Assembly (NCBI GenBank): GCA_028671895.1
Contig: CM053795.1
Span: 12,731,501-12,795,500, forward strand
Origin: Oenanthe sinensis
Taxonomy: Eukaryota; Streptophyta; Magnoliopsida; Apiales; Apiaceae
DNA length: 64,000 bases
Reading direction: 5' to 3'
Shown here: one piece after another, positions 1-12,758 of the stretch
How positions within the stretch are numbered: the first letter of the stretch is position 1
Layout of the letters: every line of letters begins with the position of its first letter
Translations under genes and position numbers: made by a program
Notes under the pieces: model-generated
Database searches by the model: none
What the model was told of the DNA's origin: nothing
The model's input: the letters and a program-made list of their open reading frames with translations, nothing else

Positions 1-660
1 ATATGAATGATTTAGATGAGATTTAATCCTCCTAATTTTAGGAGTGATATTATTGGTCTTTTGTTTGAGTGAGACTATGAAATGCACAGTCGTACTCAAA
101 TGTTTGATTTTAATAGTCTACTCATCGATCAAGAAAATAAAGATTAAATTATGAAGAGAATGACACGAGACATGCCTTGAGTTTAATCTATAATATCAAG
201 ATTAAAGGACATGGAACATTATTCACAAAAGGCTTAATCGAATCACCAATTTTATTATTATTACTTGGGTAGCAATGATGTATTACTAGATTCCGCTCAT
301 TGTTTATAATTTTAATTAGATATTAAAATTGTTGTCAACGTAATAATAACCTACAGAGTCACACACAAAGAACGCTTGAATGGGAAATAATTTAAATTAT
401 GAATTTAAATTAAGTAAGTAATTTATTTTATTTATGATATTAATTAAGTATGACTTAATTAATTAAGTATGACTTAATTAATTATATAAATAGAATAAAT
501 GAATTAAGAATAATTCTCATCGATATTATTTTATATGAGCCAGATGGATTTTGTGGGTACATTCACTATAGGCCCTCACGAGACCTCACTCGCCCACTGG
601 GGCAACCTAGGGGTTTAAAGGGTTTGTTGCATATGTCAAATGCAACCGTGATCACCTACG
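1..660 (+). mobile_element. Copia-like LTR, left part (interrupted)
   Basis: There is no coding frame here. The style, including the stretch around 540-600 with 'ggccctcacgagacctcac', resembles the U3 region of plant Copia LTRs as I remember them. It appears to continue at about 2110-2560, where a typical R-U5 style sequence occurs. I infer that the two parts are one LTR split by a later insertion. The left end lies outside the window or is unresolved. This is inference from sequence style; an LTR library search would decide. Confidence 0.4.
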
Positions 661-2105
<1,445 letters not shown>

Positions 2106-2109
2106 TGAG

Positions 2110-2562
2110 ACTTAATTAAATAATTTGAAATTTTTTATTAGTATTAATTATAATTGGATTATAATTTAAAAAAACTTATTCATATCTCTATATAATGTCT
2201 ATATTGACTGATTTAATAAATGAGACATATTTTTCTAAAACCCTAGTCGTTTTGAGAAAAGAGAAATATAGAGTGAGAAGCAGTTTTCGGGTGATAGTAC
2301 ACATCAATCCTTCATGAAAAGTGTTCGTGTGGATACCGTTGAGCGTAGATCGCGAGAGCGGGATACATGGTGATTAAACAAGTATTGGATTTCCATTAAT
2401 CTTCCATTAATGAACTGTTAAAGCTTTTTAAGGTATTTATTCTTTATCTCCGAATTAAATTTTTTATTTTCACATGGATCCTGCATAGGGTTTCGATTTA
2501 TATTACGTTTTGTATTTATTTTTTACGTTTTTCCGCTGCGTTTGTGCCTCGAAACCCTTCAA
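2110..2562 (+). mobile_element. Copia-like LTR, right part (R-U5 style end)
   Basis: The stretch 'gtgttcgtgtggataccg' at about 2321, followed by 'acaagtattggatttcc', and the ending 'ccgctgcgtttgtgcctcg' are typical of the 3' part of plant Copia LTRs. No tRNA-Met primer binding site (tggtatcagagc) follows, so this looks like the end of a solo LTR. Paired by inference with the fragment at the start of the window. Confidence 0.45.
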
Positions 2563-3245
2563 TATATGTATACTATATTATTATAACTAAACAAAAAAAC
2601 TTGTTTTCATCTCGGTTATCCCTCATCTTTGGTTCAAAATTATATATTGTCTTCTATTCAACTACAAACACAATTTCTAATTAAATTTTAGTTACAATAC
2701 ATTCTTATACAAACTTTTTTATTTAAATTAAAATAAGTAAAAAATAAAATACACTTTTATACAAACTCCTTTTATTAGAATACACTATTATACAAACTTT
2801 TTTAATTAATTAAAATAAAATATAAAAATTAAAATACAAAATATAATATTTAAAACAAATATATCATACATGCAACTCTATCACCGGTAATACTCATTTT
2901 ACACAACTGCTCACAGATAATATTATATTATATCTAAATTATATTCTATATTTTATATTTTATATTTTAAAAATCCTACTTACTCTATAATTTTTATTTA
3001 ATATAATTTTACTTACATTTAACTCAATTTCATTACTATTCAAATTATTTTATTTATTTAAAATGATGACTTATAATTATATTTTATGAATATTAATATA
3101 TAAATAACATTATATAGAAAAATATAGAAATAAATTATTAATAAAATAAATTATTAAATTAAATATTTAAATTTATATAAAATAATTTATATATAAATTA
3201 CTAATATCACCTCTGATTTGCACGGTTTATAAGTTAATAAATTTA
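2563..3245. mobile_element. Helitron-like AT-rich repeat, copy A
   Basis: Begins near 'tatactatattattataac' and ends in 'tttgcacggtttataagtt'. The same start, interior and end recur at about 22016-22540, where the ending is 'tcgcacgggttataagttt'. The GC-rich sequence shortly before the 3' end resembles Helitron termini, but no clean TC start or CTRR end was seen. No coding sequence was found. Confidence 0.4.
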
Positions 3246-4225
3246 TAATAAGCAAAGTATAATATTCTTATTATTATGTTGGTAGCCCACATAGTTGTAC
3301 TTGATTATTTTTGTCAAAATTGTGAGCGATTTGATGAGCACGTGATATGCCGGATCACGGGAGTATGTCACGTTGTGTACTTGCTATTTTAAATAAATGT
3401 ACTTTTTTTAAAACATTTTAAAAATATAAAAAGGTAGTTTTTTGTGAATTATTAATTCATTTAAATAAACTTAAATGCTCAGCACTTGGACAATCCTCGC
3501 AATCCTAAGATATGGATGTGGATAGGATATTTTTGAGGCCTCTGACTTGGAGTTAGTTGCGTAGAAGACCGAGAGTCCATTGCTTTCGTGGGCCTCAACT
3601 TGGGGACTACCTTTGGCGTTTTTGGGCTTACTTCGTCAAAATGAAATTGACACCCTTTACGTTGTACATTTCTTTCTATGTCTGGAACCATTTATTCATG
3701 TTTTTTTATAATGAATAAGAAAAAATCTTAAAAATTGTCTGAAACGTGGATAGAGTGACATAAGTCCATGAATTTACATTAAAAACTTAATTTAAATATA
3801 TCAGTTATAAAAAACTGCGAATAGATGAATATATGGAGCGATTGTCAAGTAAAGTGACCCTTCATTTTAATGTCTATCCATACCTAAATATTTGCACTAC
3901 TTGTGTATGTATAATAATTGCAAGATGACACGTATAACTGTATAAGGATAAAAAGAAACTTAGTGTTTATTTTTTTATATATATATCTATTGTTTTTTAA
4001 AATAAAAAAGAACCTACTTAAATTTATATAACGTGGTATCTTTGTAAAAATAGTATGGGCAGTAAATCTATTACTCCTATTAATGAAATTATGGTCTAAT
4101 ACAAATATTACCTTTCTCTTGTTTCAAAAGTCATAAATTTGAAACATTGTAGTATATACTCCACACATATATATCTACATTTTTGTGATGCCCGTTAGTA
4201 AAAAAAATATTATGCGACTTTTATC
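3246..4225. other. Intergenic, nothing assignable
   Basis: AT-rich sequence. A 70-codon open frame on the minus strand at 3479-3691 lies in a slightly more GC-rich patch, but it resembles no family I know and has no supporting context. Confidence 0.6.
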
Positions 4226-4227
4226 TA

Positions 4228-5456
4228 TGGTTAAATGGCGTTTTGATCACTCAATTGATTACTAACTTTCAATTGAATTATTCAACTAAAAATGTTTTCA
4301 ATCAAGTCACATATTAGTTAAAATATTTCATTCGGATCACTAAATAAATTAAAATTTTCACGACCGTTAAATATAGTTGACTTTAGACGGAATCCATTAA
4401 CATGTTGCCAAATCAGCTGCTCCATCACACAAAATAACCCCCCCCCCCATTATTAAACCACCTTATTATAAAACCTGGTCCAATTATAACCCAATAAAAT
4501 AAAATAAAAATAAAAATAAAACACCCAATTATAATTCTACCCATTTTCTTCTTCCCCACTCATCCATCTTCTTCTCTCTCACTTCTTACCACCTTCACCT
4601 CTATTATTTTCGGCGAACCGAAATATTTTACGGTGGTCGCCCTTCTCTCTCTTTATTTCTTCTTCTTACTTCATCTCTTTTCTCCTTTTCCCATTTTCAT
4701 CTTCTCTCTTTCGTTTTTCTCTCTCTCTCGCAGTCTCTCTTTATCTCTCGCGATCTCCTCTCTCGCTTAGTTCTCTCTCTTTTCACCACCAAAAGTTCGT
4801 TTTTCTCTTTCCATCCTTTTACCCTTGATTTTCTCTTCTTTCTCCCTCCGTTTATCCCCTGTAATTCTCCGCCACCACCTACCCGAAAAAGGCCATCTCC
4901 GGTAATACTTTGAAATACTAATATTGGATTGTTAAACACCATCTCTGGTGATACTTTGTCAACTGATGCCAGTATTGGACTATTGAACACCATCTTCACA
5001 TATCAATTTCACGTGGATAGATCTTGAGGAGGAAAGGTTATTGGAACAAATTATATAAAATTACAATTCACCATTTTTATAGTTGCTGGGTGTTTGAATT
5101 TTTGATGTTTTTAACTGTTTTGTTGAAATAGAAATTGAAGATGGAAGAAGGTTGTAGAATAGTTAGGGGGTTTGTTGTGGATTGATAGATTCTTTATATA
5201 TGTATTTTTATTGTTTAATGAATGAATAATACATGAATTATGGGTTATGGGTTTTATTGGTCTGACTTGAATATACCACATCAGTTAAAATTCAGCCATA
5301 TCAGCTTGTTGAATCAATTTTCCGTCTAATATTTAACAGGCATAACGGTCAGTAACTTGATTGAAAGTTTTAAATAGTGTACTGAGTTGATTGAAAATTT
5401 TTTCAATTGAATGACCTAATTGAAATTAGTAATTAGTTGAGTGACCCCTTTTAACT
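4228..5456. mobile_element. Non-autonomous MULE-like element with long terminal inverted repeats
   Basis: The left end 'gatcactcaattgattact' (4244) and the reverse complement of the right end 'gtcactcaactaattacta' match. Similarity continues imperfectly for about 180 bp into each end, including 'ttagacggaa' and 'accgtta'. Long TIRs favour a Mutator-like element. The interior has a C run near 4438, a strongly pyrimidine-rich tract (about 4540-4870) and an imperfect tandem duplication of about 57 bp around 4893-4995. No transposase frame is present. No clear target duplication was found. Confidence 0.6.
4540..4870. repeat. Pyrimidine-rich (CT) tract
   Basis: Dense cttctctctc-type sequence on the + strand inside the MULE-like element. 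It produces a long Arg/Lys/Glu-rich open frame on the minus strand (4697-4999) that is best read as low-complexity shadow coding. Confidence 0.8.
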
Positions 5457-5460
5457 AGGG

Positions 5461-5760
5461 CCACATATAATTTGGCACTACGGGCCTATTTCTTTTGAAT
5501 TTGCAGAAAATGGGCCTATCTGTCACAAACTTTTATAGACCTAACACATAAATTAAGGTGTAGGTAAGGGATAATCTGGAAATTTGTGGAGAAATGAGGC
5601 CCAATACTTCAACATCGCCAAAATTTCAAACCCACTCGACAGCCTTGTGCGGCCGAGAAACAGAGGCTCGAATTCCGGTAAACCTATATCTCTCCCCCTC
5701 AAATAAAAACAAAAAAGTATGCTGTAGTCAACTTTTAATAATTCTCGTTAAGAATAATGA
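5461..5760 (+). other. Intergenic, promoter-like patch
   Basis: Contains 'gaggcccaatac' and 'aatttcaaacccactcgac', short motifs seen in plant housekeeping promoters, then a GC-richer stretch (5635-5690) like a 5' UTR. No coding sequence follows. This may be an orphan promoter or captured gene edge. Evidence is weak. Confidence 0.2.
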
Positions 5761-5767
5761 GTTTTTC

Positions 5768-5890
5768 TAGTGTGTGCCCATGTATACATTTTAACAATCA
5801 CTTTTTAATGAGAAATGAGCCAATAAAAATAAGTCAACTCATCAAAAAGTGGTTGTTAAAATGTGTCAATGGGTACACACTAGAAAAACC
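5768..5890. mobile_element. Small MITE with 50-bp inverted repeats
   Basis: 'ttctagtgtgtgcccatg' near 5765 pairs with 'catgggtacacactagaa'-like sequence (5862-5886). The arms also share the reverse complement of 'ttttaacaatcactttttaatgag'. The element is about 125 bp, with no coding capacity. It would form a long imperfect hairpin if transcribed. Confidence 0.7.
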
Positions 5891-5951
5891 CTAATTTTTA
5901 CTAGAACAATTATTTTAAACATGTTTTACAAGAGAAAAATGGTCCTAATTG

Positions 5952-6346
5952 CAAGTCGAACAACTTACCTAAATGTTGTCCTAAGATGAAATATAGGTGG
6001 TGTGTCAAAAAATCACACTCGAACAATGTCCTAGTGATTACCTTACCTAAATCACTAGAACATGACTTTCATTACCTAAAAATAGGTAACCACTAGTCAT
6101 TTAACTATTTCATTTATTTGAATAAAAAATTATTTCCCTCATTTTCTCTATCTCCTTTTTCTCTTTTACCTTCCTTTTTTAAAATAGTTACATTCAAATC
6201 TATTATTATTACTATTATTATAATAGGTAATGAATATAGAGATTATTGTGGAGTTCATACATCCTAGTCATTACTTAAACCAATAAAACTCATTATTTTA
6301 TATTATTTATAGGTAATGAACTAGAACACCGTTGGACTTGCTCTAG
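5952..6346. mobile_element. PIF/Harbinger-like MITE (tentative)
   Basis: The left end 'gcaagtcgaacaacttacct' resembles the reverse complement of the right end, where 'aggtaatgaactagaac' is followed by 'accgttggacttgct'. The phrase 'gcaagtccaacggtgttct' is typical of Harbinger-type MITE ends. Exact ends and target duplication are unsure. Confidence 0.45.
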
Positions 6347-6666
6347 GGATGAAATTAGGTAATTATCTAATCATATAAGTTATTTTAATACCAAAACTGA
6401 GTGATAATTTTATAATAATAATACATATCCCCTGTCCCTATATTTACAAAAATGACCCTATTATATTTTATTATAATCCCTAAGACCATGAACCTCATTT
6501 TACAATTCTGTTTCCCGTTCAAATAAATTTTTGATAAAACACGATCTATTTGTGATAATAAGTTTATATGTTTCGAAGGACAATAATACACATATATGAC
6601 CTCTTTGAGCCTTTTTTTTTATAGAGAAATTATTAAAATCGATAAACACGAGTGATATACGTGGTA

Positions 6667-6943
6667 CTCTCTACGTTCCATAATACATGTCGCTTTTATA
6701 AAAAAGATTGTCCTAAAATACATGTCACTCTCTTTTTTCAAAACAATTTTTTAATTTTTTTTCTACAAATTACCCTTGTATTATTATTTTTAATATTTGA
6801 TTAATTTAAATATACAAGTAACTCATCTACACTTAATATAATTATTAGGGATATACAAGTAAATAATTTATCTATCTAACATTTTTTTAAATGCGTAATT
6901 TTTTTTAAAAAATGACAGGTAAAATGAAATGGACGAGGAAAAA
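6667..6943. mobile_element. Stowaway-like MITE
   Basis: Starts after TA with 'ctctctacgttccataatac' and ends in 'ggacgaggaaaaa' followed by TA. This is a diverged version of the CTCCCTCCGTCCC inverted terminus shared by several other elements in the window. AT-rich interior, no coding. Confidence 0.6.
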
Positions 6944-7224
6944 TATTTTTTCCCAATAATTTTATGACAAATTTGACAAGAGCGAGGCGCAGTTGTCTAA
7001 TCAAGAAAAGAAAAAAAGCTGATGTGCTGGGTTGAGTTGAGTTATCTACAAGGGCATTTTCGTTAAAAATTTATCACAACACATTGACAAGTTACAAACA
7101 GCAGTTATTCGGAGCCCCACTGTTTAAATTCCGGATCTTCCTTTCATTCGGCGCGATTACCAATACTGACTGTCCCCGCCTATACACACACTTGTGACTT
7201 GACTCACTCCTATCTACTCTATCC

Positions 7225-7267
7225 ATTCCAGAGAGGGAGAGAGAGAGGGAGAGAGTGTAATAATAAA
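7225..7267 (+). promoter_or_regulatory. GA-rich 5' leader of the TPX2 gene
   Basis: A gagaga tract (about 7231-7256) directly precedes the chosen start codon, consistent with a plant 5' UTR. The upstream 150 bp is GC-richer than its surroundings. No certain TATA box was seen. An upstream in-frame ATG at 7199 exists, but the conserved N-terminus starts after 7268. Confidence 0.4.
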
Positions 7268-10200
7268 ATGGATGAAGAAATGGATGAGAGAACAGTAATG
7301 TACACATTCACAGCTATTGAAATCGATCTTGATTACGAGTTTGACGCTGCTCGTTACTTTGATTTCAGTCGTGAAGAGTCTTTAGATGAGACCCTTGAAG
7401 CTGAGCTTTGGTTCCAATCTCGACCAAGCTATCCTCCTTCTCGTAACTCTTGTTTCTCTTGCTTAAACCTCAATGCTGTTACTTGCTATAAAGTTTGGAT
7501 TTTATTCATTTTATGTTGTAAAGATGTCATCTTTTTTAGTTTATATAAGAAATGTGGGCTTAGTTGCTTTAAAGTTTGTGATTTTTATCTATGTACGTTG
7601 TAAAAATGCATTCTTTCTCATTTAGCAACAAAAAAAATGTATTCTTTCTAGTCTGTAGAAGAGAATGTGGGCTTATTTGCTTAAAATATTGTATTTTGAA
7701 ACTATATATGTTGTAAAAAGGTCTTCTTTTTGATTTATGGAAGAAAATGCGGGCTTAGTTGGTCTAAAGTTTGTATTTTGTATCTATATATGTTGTAAGA
7801 ATGGGGCCTTTTTTATTTATTTATGGAAGATATGTGGGTTTAGATGGTCTAAAGTTTGTATTGTACCTATATATGTTGTAAAAATGTGATCTTTTTAATT
7901 AATGGAAGACAAGGTGGGCCTTTTTCTTTTCAAGATTTTGAAGAACCCCACCCTCAGTTTGATCAATTTTATCAATCCCCTTTTTGGAAATTTGTTATAT
8001 CCGTGCTCAGTTGTTTCTTGTTTTAAATGATCAAATGCATAAAATTTAATTACTCAGTGCCTCCAAATTCAGTTGATTTGTTTGGATGAAAAGTATATAC
8101 CTATATATTCATAAAGCAGTGGCATCATAATGATTATTAGATCTTGTATTTTATTGACTCAGAGAGTTCCTCGTTTTTTGATTTCTTTCTAGCTTTTGTT
8201 AAAAAGCTGGTGTTGAGAGAAGATGTTCTACCAGATAATGTCACGGCCTCTTTAAAAATTGAAGGTCTCGAAGACATGGATTTGACGGAATGTGAATCTG
8301 ATTTGGGTGGCGACATTGAAATTTTAGGAATGGATATGAGCCGTGAAGGTACAATTCAATTTTATGTTCTGCTATAGTAATATTGTTAATTGTTTATTTG
8401 TGTTATACTCTTGACTATGATGTTTATGCTGTATATCATAATCAATTATGCCTCTTTAATCATTTTTTAGAGATTTTAGCTGCATATAAACTTTTGTATT
8501 TTTTTTTGCTAAATATAAAATTTTGTAGTTGGTGCATGCATGAATTAGAATAGGTCTTCTTCAAGAAAGTACCAGGCCTAATGGCCTATTGGCCAGCCTC
8601 CAATGACTCGGATCTATTGTTCCCTCATATGTTGAAATATCTGTCAAAAATATTTTGATTAATTTGCATTACTAGCATGTAATGCAATTATTATGTCATC
8701 GATATTGATTATATATCTCGCAGATTGTGGATGTATAAATGGAAGGACTTCCGTTGAGTTAAATAGTTGCGCACAACCAAAGTCTGATCAATGCACCAAC
8801 GTACCTGCAGGTGATCTGAATTATTTACTTTGACATGAAATACTTGTAGTGGCCTGATATTGTCTTTTTCTTACAATAATTAAAGTTCTCCTTGTAATTA
8901 TGTAAATCTCTCTTTACTTTAGCACTTTAAATATAGGTTGTGAAATCATTTGACACTTTTTAGAATTCCTATTTGTTTTCCTTCATTCTGGCTTACACAA
9001 TTTGGAGTTGGTGATAGTTCTGTGTTTCCTTATTGACTTTATATGTAACAGCTGACTACACCCTTAATCTTTTTAGATTTGAAGTTTTATGATTGCAAAA
9101 CCGAATTAGAGGATAAAAGAAAAACAAGTGTCAAAAAGTCTCTTCCGAGGATCTCAACCCTCATGAAGCCAACAGCAAGCCAGTTGGCCAAACAAAATAA
9201 AAACCCCCATAAAATGGGTGATTTGAGGTAGATCCTACCTAGTTTTTCTTAGAAATTTATACTTGTAATTTTAATTATCCTTTTTAGTTTGCTGAATTTG
9301 CACAACAAAGATTCTTGGACCTTCCTATCTTGCTGTGATGGAACAGCTTTATGTTAAAACATCAACCATAATAGCCCAGTGTTCCACTTTTAAGCTTAAT
9401 TTCTGATGATGCATTTTCTCCGAGTTTTAGGTTTTTAAAGTTGGAGAATTATAAAAGCAGTGTTATGAAATGTTCTCCATTGGAGAGTCAACCTGCTAAA
9501 CGACAAAAGCTCGAGGGAGGTCAACTGCGTAAGGTTAAGATTAGCCGTAATCTTCTTGTTTGCCTGATATTTCTTCTTTGTTTAAGCATAGTAAACTTCT
9601 AATATGTTAAGATTACTATATGTGCTATGTGTAGAGTATATAGATAATAACAGAAGACGGACCATTATATAATACTCCCTCAGTTCCACCCAATTGTTAA
9701 CGTTTCGGAGAGAAGGTCCGGCACGCATTTTAAGGTGCATATAAAAAGTATAGTTCCATAACTTATTTTTATTTTTTTTTTTCTGAATAAAAATTTAAAT
9801 TTTTAATTTTTTTTCTGAATAAAAAATTAATGTTTAAATTTTTATTCAGAAAAAAAAATTAAAAATAAGTTATGGAACTATACTTTATATGCACCTTAAA
9901 ATGCGTGCCGGACCTTCTCTCCGAAACGTTAACAATTGGGTGGGACGGAGGTAGTATGATTTAGTAAGCACCTACCTTCTAACTATAAAGGTGCAGGGGG
10001 GTCTGAGATAATTGTGACTCAGTTACAGATGATTCTCTGTAAGTATATTGTTATTCTATAACACCTTCGTACTGCAAGTTAAATCTAATTTTCTGATGAG
10101 TATGATATGAGATACCCTATCTGTATTCTGTACCACATCAGTTGCCATGCTTCTCCTTGCTTTCATATTGAGGAAAAAGGTAGATGTGTATTTTGCTTGT

Positions 10201-12758
10201 GCAGACTGAATCCTTCCCAGTACTTTGCATGCATATTAAGTGAAGACAAGGGTAGGTGTGCATTTTGTTTGTGCAGACTGAATCCTTCCTATTACTTTGT
10301 CTCTCAAAGAAGAGTTTACTTGCCAATTATCCAATCTAGGATTTTGGCTTAACATTTAATTCTTCTTCCTGGCAGGTCGCTGATACACATCACCAAACTC
10401 ATTTAGTTCACAAGGAACCTAAAAAGGTATGTTACCACTGACGTTGGAAGCACTCGTTCCAGCTTATACATTTATAATTTCATCCACACATATGTTCTTT
10501 AGTGGTGGGCTTTGAACTATGATTTAGTTGTACAGGCAATTATTTACGTTGTATTAGGAAAAATGATAATTGAGAATATTATTGGATTATAATGCAGGAT
10601 AAAAAAGCTGATGGGAATGCAGCACATGCTAAGCCACGACTTACTATTCCTAAAGAACTTGCCTTTGAAACAGCTCAAAGGGCACAGAGGATGAGGTTCC
10701 TTTTGCATTCGATTTATTTATATTATATGTTTTTACAGAGGGTTCTCTAAAAAGGTACCTTGTGTCACAGGCCAAAAGTCAGAGAACTTGAACAACTAAC
10801 ATCCGTAGCTCCTACATTCAGAGCTCGTCCATTAAATAGAAAGGTCTGTAACAGGGAGAAATAGGAAACAGTTTTAATGACATATATGTTTCACTTGAAT
10901 ATTTTGTTTGTAACCATGCAGATGTTAGAGGCCCCGTCAATGTTGCATCCAAAACGAAGCACTCCCAGGATACCAGAGTTTCAAGTAAGTGTTTAATATT
11001 ATTACTTTTTACAACTTCACCATTTTTTGAAATGTCCTTTTGTGATTGGATATAGTAGTTTGTTGCCAACATTTTTCTGAATTTTATTGCACTCCAGGAA
11101 TTTCATTTAAAAACAACAGAAAGGGCCATGCAGCACAATGTTCCATCATCCTCGTCTCATTCTAGTAAACCTAAGGTTGTAGCAGAGATTAAGGCTTTCA
11201 TGAGTTGTACAGCAAGAATAACTATTTTCTGAAATCACTGTGTTACCATGAGTCGATCCCAACAAGAAAATAAATTTATGTATACAAAGAACCAAGTATA
11301 TCTATCTAGTGCGATGAGGCTTAAATTTATATGTTTAATGTGATTAATGATTTAGCGATTTTTGATTGAAGGTATGTGTCTGCAGGTTTTGGACCAACCT
11401 AGAGCTGGATCAATTGCAGAATGTAGCAACAATAATCTCAGAAGGTAAGATTAAAAATTTACTTGTTACAACATTATAAAGGACTATTATTGAAGACTAT
11501 AACAAAATGTTTTTGTTTATTTTAAAATTTATCATATTACTTTTTGACTTGATATTTTTATTTTAATATAAATTCCCGTTTTTGCCAGGACACATGTAAT
11601 CAACGCTCCTAAGCAAGAGGGATGTGAAGTCGTTCACAAAGTTAAAGCTCTACCGCCAAACAAGAAGGTATTATATTGTGCATAAGACTTTGTCAGTGAA
11701 CAAATAAAAAAGGAATTTTGAAGGTGATATATTGTCACACAATGCAGATCTTTTCCAGTAAAAGTGACATTGGAGTTTTTCGCAATAACAAGAAAGAAAG
11801 CAAAGTTCCAATGGTACCCCCAGATTCCGATATATTTTATAAAATATATTACAACTTTGCATCAAGGTATGAATTTGTGGCAGCATGAAATTCTGGTTTT
11901 GTCACAGGAAATTAATCTTCATACAGAACGAAGGGTTCAACATGATCCACCAGTAGAGCTTTTCAACATGGTAAATTGTGGAGAAGTTTCTCATCTGCCA
12001 AACTTAGTTTGTTATGTTTGTGTTTCTCCGATTTCGCCAAAAACCAAGCAAGATATCTATTAATTAGCTTTTTTTACAGATCGTTGCAACTCTTTAAACA
12101 ACTATTTACTTGCAAATTATTCTTTATATCTTGAATTCCAGTCTCTAAATTTGTTTGTATATGTTTGTCTTTTTTAGTTCTTTCATGACTCATATTTTTC
12201 TGTTATGTTCTATATAGCTCACTTTGACAGCTGAAATTCGACCTAGCACTGGACCACACTTAAAATTGCCCCGCCCTACTTGTACATTTTCAAAGGTTCT
12301 AGTCCTATCAATGTTGGACTGATTCATGTTTTATTTACTTCATTTTCAATCTTCTGATTTACTTGTCTAATTTAATTCAAGGGCACAAAAGAGAACAAAT
12401 CGGGTTCGTTCCAACAAGAAACCGAGGTGTGAATAATTCCTTATACCGACGTATTATACTGTCATGCAATCTTAATTTACTTGAAATGAGCAATTCTACT
12501 TGAGAACCTCTGTAGTGTCAGCTTGTAAATCATTTTCTAAAGTTAATGGTACAGCTAAAAAACCCATCACAAGGACAGGCTACATGCCTCAAGCTGAACC
12601 AGATTCCAGCACATACGGGTGTTGCTAAAATTGGGTTGCCATCTACCATGAGCAGGTATACAGTAAATGTAAATTTTCAACAAGCTGGTTTAAAATTTTT
12701 TACATGCACATGTATTATTGACTATGAACTATGCTGCAGGAGCTCAAGTGTACACTAA
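7268..12758 (+). CDS. TPX2: TPX2-like spindle assembly factor (18 exons, short C-terminus)
   Basis: TPX2 proteins nucleate spindle microtubules and activate Aurora kinase. Exons: 7268-7442, 8193-8348, 8724-8810, 9077-9227, 9431-9533, 10376-10426, about 10598-10695, 10771-10843, 10922-10984, 11098-11175, 11386-11444, 11589-11667, 11748-11813, 11908-11970, 12218-12295, 12382-12426, 12555-12655, 12740-12758. All have GT-AG borders and compatible phases, giving about 514 residues. The N-terminus has the Aurora-binding pattern LDYEFDAARYFDF...ELWF. Further on are STLMKPTASQLAKQN, a basic AKRQKLEGG (likely NLS), and the central TPX2 repeats RLTIPKELAFETAQRAQR and EFQEFHLKTTERAMQH. Arabidopsis TPX2 is about 750 residues. 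The usual C-terminal TPX2 domain is not seen: the last exon ends SSSVH-stop. Either this is a naturally short member or the 3' part is lost. Introns carry a minisatellite and a MITE. Confidence 0.88.
7488..7922 (+). repeat. Minisatellite in TPX2 intron 1
   Basis: About five imperfect units begin with 'aaagtttgtattttg' (7490, 7571, 7683, 7766, 7851) and contain 'tatatatgttgtaaaaatg' and 'atgtgggcttagttg'. The spacing is 81, 112, 83 and 85 bp. The first unit overlaps the start of intron 1. Confidence 0.85.
9675..9954. mobile_element. Stowaway-type MITE with near-perfect long inverted repeat
   Basis: Flanked by TA on both sides (9673-9674, 9955-9956). The left end is 'ctccctcagttccaccca' and the right end 'tgggtgggacggaggtag'. 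The arms are about 110 bp and nearly identical, for example 'gttaacgtttcggagagaag' reappears as its exact complement. It sits in TPX2 intron 5, so the pre-mRNA would contain a long hairpin. Confidence 0.92.
10172..10296 (+). repeat. Tandem duplication in TPX2 intron 5
   Basis: Two units share 'ggtagatgtgtattttgctt' or 'ggtaggtgtgcattttgttt' followed by 'gtgcagactgaatccttcc', about 74 bp apart. The duplication produces overlapping open frames on both strands that are not genes. Confidence 0.85.

Noticed and set aside
3479..3691. 70-codon minus-strand frame in a GC-richer patch
   Set aside because: No recognisable domain and no splice context; probably part of an old repeat.
4697..4999. 100-codon minus-strand frame, Arg/Lys/Glu rich
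   Set aside because: Produced by a pyrimidine-rich tract and a local tandem duplication inside a MULE-like element; no family resemblance.
10107..10352. Overlapping frames on both strands in TPX2 intron 5
   Set aside because: They come from a tandem duplication inside an intron and match no family.
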